Both the position numbers and the translations under genes were made by a program. Under the pieces are notes generated by a model. The model was not told the origin of the DNA and searched no databases. It worked only from the letters and a program-made list of their open reading frames with translations. Shown piece after piece: positions 1 to 5,539 of a stretch of 5,551 nucleotides of DNA. Each line of letters begins with the position of its first letter. Within the stretch, counting starts at the first letter, position 1. Source of the DNA: an uncultured Desulfotignum sp. (GTDB lineage Bacteria > Desulfobacterota > Desulfobacteria > Desulfobacterales > Desulfobacteraceae); the NCBI GenBank assembly GCA_937951975.1, contig CALGAJ010000282.1, positions 1 through 5,551 on the forward strand. Direction: 5' to 3'.

Positions 1-365
1 TTGTGAAGGGTTTCACCCGACTGCAGGTGAAACAGATTGATCAGGATATTGGGATCATAGTCGTACACATCAATGAAAACATCCCTGAACCGTACTATTT
101 TTTCTTCCACACAGATATCCTGGTTGACCACTTTATGAATCTGGGTGGACAGATATTTGAGGATATCAATGGAAAGCGAGGTATGCAGTTCCTCTTTGTT
201 CTTGAAGTACAGATACAAGGTGCCGGGGCTTAACTCCGCTTCAGTGGCGATCTCTTCCATGGTCGCGCTGTTGAACCCTTTGACGGAAAAAATTTTACGC
301 GCGGCATTGATGATATCCCGGCGCCGGCGTTGTTTTTCTCTTTGTTTTCTCTCGTGTATGCCCAT
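1..365 (-). CDS. TetR/AcrR-family transcriptional regulator, C-terminus cut by left edge
   Basis: A DNA-binding repressor of the TetR type. Reading the minus strand from the ATG at 365-363 gives 121 open codons with no stop before the edge. A basic leader (MGIHERKQREKQRRRR) is followed by the classic TetR N-terminal domain: helix 1 (DIINAARKIFSVKGF), then the helix-turn-helix 'SATMEEIATEAELSPGTLYLYFKNKEEL' region at about residues 34-61, with the recognition-helix signature GTLYLYFKNK. The rest is the start of the variable ligand-binding domain, which gives no ligand clue. TetR proteins are usually 190-220 residues, so roughly 80 are missing. The chosen ATG has a GGGG run about 5 bases upstream and no in-frame ATG close above it. 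The gene is divergent from the CoA-transferase/GNAT gene, the usual arrangement for a local repressor; that it controls that gene and itself is inference. Family assignment is very secure, the specific role unknown. Confidence 0.95.
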   Translation of the reverse strand, partial: MGIHERKQREKQRRRRDIINAARKIFSVKGFNSATMEEIATEAELSPGTLYLYFKNKEELHTSLSIDILKYLSTQIHKVVNQDICVEEKIVRFRDVFIDVYDYDPNILINLFHLQSGETLH

Positions 366-416
366 TTTTACCCCATAAACATATGAAGCAAATTCATTTT
401 TTAGTCATTAAAATAC

Positions 417-439
417 ATTCATATAAAATTTCCATGAAT
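417..439. promoter_or_regulatory. Candidate TetR operator, ATTCAT-N11-ATGAAT
   Basis: A perfect 6-base inverted repeat (417-422 and 434-439) separated by 11 bases. A second copy of the left half-site lies 25 bases upstream (392-397), where the match to the right arm extends to AAATTCAT/ATGAATTT (390-397 with 434-441). Dimeric TetR repressors bind palindromes in the divergent gap next to their own gene, so placement fits. AT-rich DNA throws up such repeats by chance, and the two arms are more widely spaced than in many TetR operators. This is a suggestion only. Confidence 0.3.
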
Positions 440-521
440 TTCGCAAGGATAAAAATGAAACCGCCAAAACCTGATTAATTTTATAATTTTATTCGCTTTT
501 TTCCTTTTTTGTGGTTTTTTG

Positions 522-550
522 TTTTCATGTGATGTTTTTTTGTCTATGAT
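522..550 (+). promoter_or_regulatory. Candidate sigma70-type promoter for the CoA-transferase/GNAT gene
   Basis: TTTTCA (522-527, 4 of 6 to TTGACA) and TATGAT (545-550, 5 of 6 to TATAAT) are separated by the optimal 17 bases. Transcription would start near 557. That leaves about 44 bases of leader before the ATG at 601, but only about 10 before the ATG at 568, which supports the downstream start. T-tracts upstream could act as an UP-like or curved element. Judged from sequence only. Confidence 0.45.
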
Positions 551-584
551 ATTCACGATCAAATCGGATGATGAATCAACCTGT

Positions 585-589
585 GGGAG
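585..589 (+). promoter_or_regulatory. Ribosome binding site deciding the start at 601
   Basis: GGGAG lies 11 bases before the ATG at 601, slightly long but usable spacing. Nothing comparable precedes the in-frame ATGs at 568 and 571. This is the main reason for preferring the shorter protein beginning MPKTTYW, which is where family-like sequence begins. Confidence 0.5.
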
Positions 590-600
590 ATTTTAAGATT

Positions 601-2517
601 ATGCCGAAAACAACTTACTGGGCAGATGCATATGTACAAAAAGCGTGCAGTGCAGCCGAGGCACTTCAACATTTGCGGCCGGGACAACGGGTCTTTATCG
701 GATCCTCCTGTGGGGAACCGCAACATCTGGTCAATGAATTATCCAAAGTATCGGAACGGTTCACCGATCTTGAAATCGTCCGGCTGCTGAGTGTTGACAG
801 CGGCCCGTTAACATTGATTGCAAACCGGTCCCATTCCCAGCAGCTCAATATCCGTTCTTTTTATCTGGGATCCGCCTCTCCCACCAAAATAAAAAAAAAT
901 CAGCGGTTCATCACTCCCATCAACCTGTCCCAGATCCCCCATCTGTTCAAATCCCGGCTTATGCCGTTGAATGTGGCCCTGATCCAGGCATCCCCGCCCG
1001 ATGATTTCGGGTGGATGAGCCTGGGGGTATCCGTGGATATCAACATGGCGGCCTGTGAATCTGCGGATCTGGTCATCTGCCAGGTGAACGCCAACATGCC
1101 CCGGGTTCTGGGCAGAAGTTTCATCCATGTCAATGATGTGGATTTCATTGTGGAACATGAAGAGGAACTGCTTACCATTCAACCGCTTCCGGAAATGGAA
1201 ACCGCCAATATCATTGCCAAACATATCTCCCGGCTGATCACGGACGGATCCACCATTCAGACCAGCTTGGGGGTCACCAACGACGCCACCATGGTCTGCC
1301 TGTCGGAAAAAAACGATCTGGGGGTGCATTCCCAGTATCTGTCCGAACCCATGATGCGGCTTTTTTCCATGGGGGTGATCACCAACAAGAAAAAAGGGTT
1401 CAACAACGGCAAGCTGGTGGCCGGCAGCGCCGTTGGCTCTTTTATGCTGTATGAATTCATCGATGACAACCCGTCCATTGAATTCCATCCGTCCGACTAT
1501 ATCAACAATCCCACCATCATCGGCCGTCACAACCAGATGGTGACACTGAACACGGCCATGGCCATTGATCTCACCGGGCAGGTGGCGGCGGACGCCCTGC
1601 CTTTGAACAATTACACCGGAATCAACGGATTGCTGGATTTCACCCGGGGAGCGGCCATGTCGCCCAATGGAAAATCCATTCTCATGCTGACCTCCACAAC
1701 GGACAATGACAAAACCAGCCGGATCATTCCCCATATGTCGGACACCGCCGTGGTGGTGCCCAGAGGAGATGTCCAGTTCGTGGCCACGGAATACGGGGTG
1801 GTGAACCTGTTCGGCAAAACCCTTCAGGAGCGGGCCATGGCGCTCATCAGTATTGCGCATCCCGACTTCAGGGATGAACTGTTTTCCCGGGCCAAGGAAC
1901 TGGACCTCATCGATTCGGGACGTCAATTCAAACAGGCCATCAAGGGGGTGTATCCCCTCAAATATGAAGAAACCATTCAGATCAAAGGCCATTCCATCAA
2001 TTTCCGGCCGGCCAGAACCGTTGATGAACGGAGCATTCAGGAACACTATTACAACATGAACCGGGGAGACATCATCTCCCGTTTTTTTCATGAAAAGAAA
2101 AGTTTTGTTCACCCGCAGATTGAAACCACGTATGAAATCGATTACATCAATGACCTGACCATTGTGGCCACCATCGGAGAACTGGGGTTTGAAAAAATCA
2201 TTGCCGTGGGAGAATATTTCAGAAACCCCATTGTCAATATGGCGGAAATCGCATTTTCCGTATCCCGGGAATACCAGGGCATGGGCATCGCTAAAATTCT
2301 CCAGGAAAAACTGGCGGTGGCTGCCAGAGACAACGGGATCAAAGGCCTGATCGCCTATACCTCCCCCCAGAACAAAGGCATGATCCGGCTGTTCAATAAT
2401 CTGCCGTATAAAATCCATACGGAAAAAGATGAAGACATGATCATTCTCAACTGCCTGTTTTCAGAACCGGAACCCAAAGACAAAAAAACCGCGGCTCCCC
2501 TGCCTGAATCCCAATGA
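601..2517 (+). CDS. Acetyl-CoA hydrolase/transferase family protein fused to a GNAT acetyltransferase domain
   Basis: A 638-residue two-domain enzyme. Residues about 10-435 are a class I CoA-transferase of the acetyl-CoA hydrolase/4-hydroxybutyrate CoA-transferase group. Landmarks include VFIGSSCGEPQHL near the N-terminus, SPPDDFGWMSLGVSVDINMA, QVNANMPRVLG, EFHPSDY, IDLTGQVAADA, DFTRGAA, and EYGVVNLFGKTLQERA...IAHPDFRDEL. Residues about 468-620 are a GNAT domain with the acetyl-CoA pyrophosphate-binding motif Q559-G-M-G-I-A564, preceded by the strand AEIAFSVS. A charged, proline-containing tail follows. The family moves CoA between acyl groups and carboxylates, or hydrolyses acyl-CoA; a GNAT domain acetylates amines, often protein lysines. 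The substrates of this fusion are not readable from sequence. Oddities: the position of the family's catalytic glutamate (HTE motif) reads HSQ, with Gln245, and the GVGG loop reads GING. Start: ATG 601 has GGGAG at 585-589 and a sensible leader; in-frame ATGs at 568 and 571 (649 or 648 residues) lack a good ribosome site but remain possible. Probably controlled by the divergent TetR protein. Domain calls are secure, activity is not. Confidence 0.9.
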   Translation: MPKTTYWADAYVQKACSAAEALQHLRPGQRVFIGSSCGEPQHLVNELSKVSERFTDLEIVRLLSVDSGPLTLIANRSHSQQLNIRSFYLGSASPTKIKKNQRFITPINLSQIPHLFKSRLMPLNVALIQASPPDDFGWMSLGVSVDINMAACESADLVICQVNANMPRVLGRSFIHVNDVDFIVEHEEELLTIQPLPEMETANIIAKHISRLITDGSTIQTSLGVTNDATMVCLSEKNDLGVHSQYLSEPMMRLFSMGVITNKKKGFNNGKLVAGSAVGSFMLYEFIDDNPSIEFHPSDYINNPTIIGRHNQMVTLNTAMAIDLTGQVAADALPLNNYTGINGLLDFTRGAAMSPNGKSILMLTSTTDNDKTSRIIPHMSDTAVVVPRGDVQFVATEYGVVNLFGKTLQERAMALISIAHPDFRDELFSRAKELDLIDSGRQFKQAIKGVYPLKYEETIQIKGHSINFRPARTVDERSIQEHYYNMNRGDIISRFFHEKKSFVHPQIETTYEIDYINDLTIVATIGELGFEKIIAVGEYFRNPIVNMAEIAFSVSREYQGMGIAKILQEKLAVAARDNGIKGLIAYTSPQNKGMIRLFNNLPYKIHTEKDEDMIILNCLFSEPEPKDKKTAAPLPESQ

Positions 2518-2529
2518 TGCCAGGCAGGG
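2498..2529. terminator. Stem-loop spanning two converging gene ends, likely (bidirectional) terminator
   Basis: CCCTGCCTG (2498-2506) and CAGGCAGGG (2521-2529) form a perfect 9-bp stem, 7 of 9 pairs G-C, around a 14-base loop. The loop contains the stop codon of the CoA-transferase/GNAT gene (2515-2517), and the stem ends one base before the rlmD-type stop (2531-2533). On the plus strand only TTT follows. On the minus strand a run of seven U would follow about 9 bases beyond the stem (complement of 2482-2488). Position between convergent genes favours a shared terminator; the poor U-tracts make efficiency uncertain. Confidence 0.55.
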
Positions 2530-2530
2530 T

Positions 2531-3919
2531 TTACCGCCGTTTCAGCAGGGCCACGGATTCGATATGATACGTGTGGGGAAACATGTCCACCGGCTGAACC
2601 TCCACGACCTCATACCCGGGTGCCAGCATCTCAAGATCCCGGGCCAGGGTGGCGGGGTTGCACGAGACATAGACAATGGTTTCAGATCCCAGGCCCAGCA
2701 CCCGGGCCACCACATCCTTGTGCATGCCCACCCGGGGCGGATCGATCACGATCACATCCGGGATTTCACCTAACTCCGGGAGCACTTCCCGGATATCCCC
2801 GGCCAGAAAACGGCAGTTGTCGATCCGGTTCATGGCCGCGTTTTTCCGGGCATCGGCCACAGCCGTATCGATGATCTCGATTCCGGTGATCTGTGCGGCC
2901 TGATCCGACAGCCAGATGGGAATGGTACCGGTGCCGGAATACAGATCCAGCACGGTTTCTTTCCCTGTGAGACCGCTGTACCGGGCAACCACGTCATACA
3001 GTTTTTCACAGGCCCTTGTGTTGGTTTGAAAAAAGGAATTGGCGGAAATTTCAAATTCAAACCGGCCCAGGCGCTCGGTAATCACTTCGCTGCCGTGAAG
3101 CAGTATTTCCTCTTTTCCCAGGCTGACCCCGGACCTGGCATCTGTGATGTTGTTGACAATGGATGCCAGATTGTCAAAGGCTTGCGCCAGTGATTCCGCC
3201 AGCTGCATGACCACGGGCAGATGCTTGTCCCGGGTGACGATGTTCACCATCCATTGATCAAACGCCACGGAGTGCCGCAGCATCACATACCGCCAGAATC
3301 CGGTATGATGGCGCAGATGATAGGCCGGCAGATCCGATGATCGGATAAACTGCCGGATATGTGCCAAAATGGCATTGCCCTGTTCCGGCATGATGTCACA
3401 GTGATGAATGTCGATCACCTGGTCAAAGGTGCCCGGCACATGCAGCCCGATTCCCAGATCCTTGGAAACGTTGTCATCAGCCAGTTCTTCGGGCATGAGC
3501 CACCGTCTGGCGGAACAGGAAAACTCCATTTTGTTCCGGTATTCAAACACAAAATCCGATGGGATCACATCCAGAACCGGCACATGGGCCAGACCGCCGA
3601 TGTGCGCCAACGATTGAACCACATGCTGTTTTTTATAATCCAGCTGTGTCTGGTAAGGAATCGACTGCCATTTGCATCCCCCGCAAAAATCTGCGTACCG
3701 GCACCGGGCCTCCCGGCGCAGGGAAGATTTTGAAAGAACTTCAATCAGTTTGGCTTCGGCCCAGCTTTTTTTCTTTTTGGAGATTTTTACCCGAACCCGG
3801 TCCCCGGGCACGCACCGGTCTACAAATACGGGAAATCCGTCCGGTTTTGCCAGCCCTTTTCCCCCATATGCCAGATCGATAATCTCAAGGTCACACACGC
3901 TGCGTTTCTTTATTGTCAT
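2531..3919 (-). CDS. rlmD: 23S rRNA (uracil-5-)-methyltransferase, RlmD/RumA type with [4Fe-4S] cluster
   Basis: A 462-residue SAM-dependent RNA methyltransferase that puts a methyl group on C5 of a uridine; RlmD (RumA) acts on U1939 of 23S rRNA in E. coli. In order: an N-terminal TRAM RNA-binding domain (about residues 5-65, with LAYGGKGLAKPDGFPVFVDRCVPGD), a [4Fe-4S] cluster motif C73-x5-C79-GG-C82 with a fourth ligand likely C174, a central RNA-binding region, and a Rossmann-type catalytic domain. That domain has SAM motif DLYSGTGT (325-331), IDPPR (393-396), catalytic nucleophile C420 in VSCNPATLARD, and the general-base glutamate E454 in HIE near the C-terminus. All expected catalytic residues are present and the length is normal (E. 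coli RlmD is 433). The ATG at 3919 has a weak GGAA site 7 bases upstream and begins just before the TRAM domain; an upstream in-frame ATG at 3982 would add 21 unlikely residues. The exact target uridine is inferred: a related paralogue (RlmC or TrmA type) cannot be wholly excluded. Confidence 0.9.
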   Translation of the reverse strand: MTIKKRSVCDLEIIDLAYGGKGLAKPDGFPVFVDRCVPGDRVRVKISKKKKSWAEAKLIEVLSKSSLRREARCRYADFCGGCKWQSIPYQTQLDYKKQHVVQSLAHIGGLAHVPVLDVIPSDFVFEYRNKMEFSCSARRWLMPEELADDNVSKDLGIGLHVPGTFDQVIDIHHCDIMPEQGNAILAHIRQFIRSSDLPAYHLRHHTGFWRYVMLRHSVAFDQWMVNIVTRDKHLPVVMQLAESLAQAFDNLASIVNNITDARSGVSLGKEEILLHGSEVITERLGRFEFEISANSFFQTNTRACEKLYDVVARYSGLTGKETVLDLYSGTGTIPIWLSDQAAQITGIEIIDTAVADARKNAAMNRIDNCRFLAGDIREVLPELGEIPDVIVIDPPRVGMHKDVVARVLGLGSETIVYVSCNPATLARDLEMLAPGYEVVEVQPVDMFPHTYHIESVALLKRR

Positions 3920-3937
3920 GGATGTTTTCCATTTTTT

Positions 3938-3966
3938 TTGGTTCAAAATTAAAAGCTTGTGATTAT
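3938..3966 (+). promoter_or_regulatory. Candidate promoter for the alpha/beta hydrolase gene
   Basis: TTGGTT (3938-3943) and GATTAT (3961-3966) are 17 bases apart, with TG at 3958-3959 giving an extended -10 (TGT-GATTAT). The start would be near 3973, downstream of the GTG at 3959, which supports the ATG at 3992 as the protein start. The -10 overlaps the opposite-strand -10 of the rlmD-type gene. Weaker than that promoter. Confidence 0.35.
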
Positions 3967-3990
3967 ATCGACTCCATGGCATAAAAACAA
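3962..3990 (-). promoter_or_regulatory. Candidate sigma70-type promoter for the rlmD-type gene
   Basis: On the minus strand TTGTTT (3990-3985) and a perfect TATAAT (3967-3962) are 17 bases apart. Transcription would start near 3955, giving a leader of about 36 bases before the ATG at 3919. The perfect -10, the optimal spacing and the correct location make this the best promoter in the window, though the -35 matches only 3 of 6 positions. Confidence 0.5.
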
Positions 3991-3991
3991 G

Positions 3992-4738
3992 ATGCAGATC
4001 GTTCAGACACAGTTTAGGGTGGACCGGCTGGTCCTGAAAGGAGAGCTGTTTTTACCGGGCACACCCCGGCCCCCGGTGGTGGTGGGATCCCACGGACTGG
4101 AAGGCAGCCGGTTTTCCGCCAAACAGCAGGTGCTGTCCCGGTTGCTGCCGGAAAACGGCATGGCCTTTTTTCGGTTTGATCACCGGGGATGCGGGGACAG
4201 CCAGGGGGATTTTGTCCGGGACACATCCCTTGAAAAGCGGTCCCGGGATTTTCTGGCGGCCGTGGCCCATGTAAAAGACCTGAACAAAACCGGACCGCAC
4301 CTGGGTGTATTTGGTTCCTCCATGGGCGGGGCCACCTGCATCAATGCCTGGCAGACTCTGGAGAACACATTCGGCCGGCTGAGCGGTGGTGTGCTGTGTG
4401 CGGCCCCGCTTAAAAGCCGGACCATTCATAATATTCCCACCCGGGCCACAGCAACGAGACCGGCCCTGCCTTTGGCATTTTTCGAAAAAAATCTGCTGTT
4501 CGACCTGTCAGACAAAGCCGGAGCACTCCATCATGTGCTTGTTTTCCACGGTGATGCAGACCGGATCGTTCCGGTGGAAAACGCCCGGAACCTGCTGGAA
4601 ACCATGCAGTCTCCCAAACACTGCATCATCCAGAAACATGGGGACCACCCCATGTCATCCCCCCGGGATCAGGCGGAATTTGAAACAAAGGCCCTGGCCT
4701 GGTTCAAACAGATATTTCACCTGTCAGATACCGCCTGA
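3992..4738 (+). CDS. Serine alpha/beta-fold hydrolase (esterase-like)
   Basis: A 248-residue single-domain hydrolase with no signal peptide or membrane segment, so probably cytoplasmic. The fold's landmarks occur in order: a two-strand start (FRVDRLVLKGELFLPG), the oxyanion-hole loop GSHGLEGSRFS, RFDHRGCGDSQGDF, the nucleophile elbow G-S-S110-M-G-G (108-113), the acid strand HGDADRIVP with D190 the likely catalytic aspartate, and HGDHPMS with H219 the likely catalytic histidine. A complete triad indicates activity. The pattern resembles the small cinnamoyl/feruloyl-esterase-like hydrolases (S33/COG1073-like), which cleave ester bonds of small molecules; the actual substrate cannot be read. 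The ATG at 3992 lacks a clear ribosome site; a GTG at 3959 would add 11 residues but lies upstream of the predicted transcript start. The last 35 bases overlap the convergent cinA gene. Family secure, start moderate, function open. Confidence 0.85.
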   Translation: MQIVQTQFRVDRLVLKGELFLPGTPRPPVVVGSHGLEGSRFSAKQQVLSRLLPENGMAFFRFDHRGCGDSQGDFVRDTSLEKRSRDFLAAVAHVKDLNKTGPHLGVFGSSMGGATCINAWQTLENTFGRLSGGVLCAAPLKSRTIHNIPTRATATRPALPLAFFEKNLLFDLSDKAGALHHVLVFHGDADRIVPVENARNLLETMQSPKHCIIQKHGDHPMSSPRDQAEFETKALAWFKQIFHLSDTA

Positions 4739-5539
4739 GCATTTCAAGCGCCATGGCGGCAAACATTTTCTTGTTTTTTTCCCGGTCATCAAATTTAAAC
4801 TCAAATTTTTTTGCCATTGTCACCCCCCCGGGCCCGGCCAGCCCGATGCACACAGTACCCACCTGTTTCATTGTCGGCCCCCCGCCGGGTCCGGCAATAC
4901 CGGTGGTGGAAACAGCCCAGTCCGATCCCGCCACCCGCCTGGCCCCGGCGGCCATCTCCAGCGCTGTTTTTTCATGGACAGCCCCGCAGGTATCCAGGGT
5001 CTGGGGATTGACCCCCAGCACCTTGATTTTGGCAGCATTGGCATAGGTGACCGCAGACAGCAAAAAATAGTCCGAACTGCCCGGCACCTGGGTGATCAAA
5101 TGTGCAATCAGTCCGCCGGTGCAGGATTCCGCCACCGCCAGGGTCTGGCCTTTTTCAACCAGGCATTGCCCCACTTCCGCTTCCAGAGACAGCCCGGTCC
5201 TGGACACCACTTTGCTGCCCAGCTGCCGGACCACCCATTCTCCGGCCCGGTCCATGACGGTTTTGGCTTCCTGGCTGTCTTCATCCGCATCTTTGACCAG
5301 TTTGACTTCAATCACGGGAAAACTGGCCCTGAATCCCAGGCGGATGCCGGGAAACAGATCTTCAAACCCGGAAAGCTGTGTGCCCACCCGGGATTCATGA
5401 AGCCCGAACACAGTGAAGCGCCGGATAAGCATCCGGGTCTGTTTTCCCTGGATGGCTTCAATGCGGGTCACCACACACGTATCCATCATCTGTTTCATTT
5501 CCGACGGCACTCCGGGCATGCAGAAGAACCAGCACCGGT
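4704..5539 (-). CDS. cinA: CinA-family protein, nicotinamide-nucleotide amidase; N-terminus cut by right edge
   Basis: The C-terminal 278 or so residues of CinA, normally about 410-430 long. The visible part begins with the end of the N-terminal MoaB/MogA-like domain: CRWFFCMPGVPSEMK contains the conserved PGVPSEM motif, which lies inside the protein, so the ATG at 5519 is internal and not the start; the frame stays open up to the adapter bases. A linking domain follows (about 5430-5200), then the PncC-type domain with AESCTGG (serine codon 5126-5124, the likely nucleophile), SAVTYANAAK and STTGIAGPGG. This domain hydrolyses NMN to nicotinic acid mononucleotide and ammonia in NAD salvage; in some CinA proteins the N-terminal domain is an ADP-ribose pyrophosphatase. 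The name reflects the competence/damage-inducible locus of Gram-positive bacteria and says nothing about competence here. The stop TGA (4706-4704) lies inside the convergent hydrolase gene. The GVVTYSNEAK-type motif reads SAVTYANAAK, a mild variation. Confidence 0.93.

Larger units (their letters stand above)
366..600. promoter_or_regulatory. Divergent AT-rich control region between tetR-type gene and CoA-transferase/GNAT gene
   Basis: About 235 bases without a convincing gene, far richer in A and T than the flanking coding DNA. It should hold the promoters of both divergent genes and any operator for the TetR protein. Visible elements are three ATTCAT/ATGAAT half-sites at 392-397, 417-422 and 434-439 (the last inverted), a string of T-tracts at 497-541, a candidate rightward promoter at 522-550, and a short perfect inverted repeat CGAT-CAA-ATCG at 556-566 lying over the predicted transcription start. 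I could not settle a leftward promoter for the tetR-type gene; TATTTT (minus strand, 415-410) is a weak candidate -10. The region boundary at 600 assumes the downstream gene starts at 601; with the alternative start at 568 it would end at 567. Confidence 0.6.

Noticed and set aside
3..378. Short plus-strand frames opposite the tetR-type gene
   Set aside because: The minus strand gives an unmistakable TetR helix-turn-helix; the plus frames have no recognisable content.
482..487. Perfect TATAAT on the plus strand
   Set aside because: No reasonable -35 lies 16-18 bases upstream, and the region is so AT-rich that chance matches are expected. It would also leave a leader of over 100 bases, so the promoter at 522-550 is preferred.
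808..2418. A 536-codon open frame on the minus strand opposite the CoA-transferase/GNAT gene
   Set aside because: It shows no recognisable domain, is rich in His, Gly and Asp as expected from antisense of this codon usage, and lies wholly within a gene with clear homology on the other strand. It is a shadow frame.
3359..3733. A 124-codon plus-strand frame opposite the RNA methyltransferase gene
   Set aside because: It is antisense to a complete, well-conserved enzyme including its cysteine cluster, with no domain and no ribosome site.
4052..4429. Minus-strand frames opposite the hydrolase gene
   Set aside because: Low-complexity Gly/Pro/Arg-rich translations opposite a gene with an intact catalytic triad; treated as chance frames.
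4749..4780. Palindrome CGCCATGGCG followed by T-rich DNA just after the hydrolase stop, as a terminator
   Set aside because: The palindrome can form only about 3 base pairs around a 4-base loop, and the T-rich stretch is interrupted and several bases away. It is more simply cinA coding sequence.
4828..4837. Perfect palindrome CCGGGCCCGG inside cinA
   Set aside because: The coding DNA here is full of CCGG-type words from CGG, CCG and GGC codons, so a 10-base palindrome of this kind is expected by composition and shows no repeat array.
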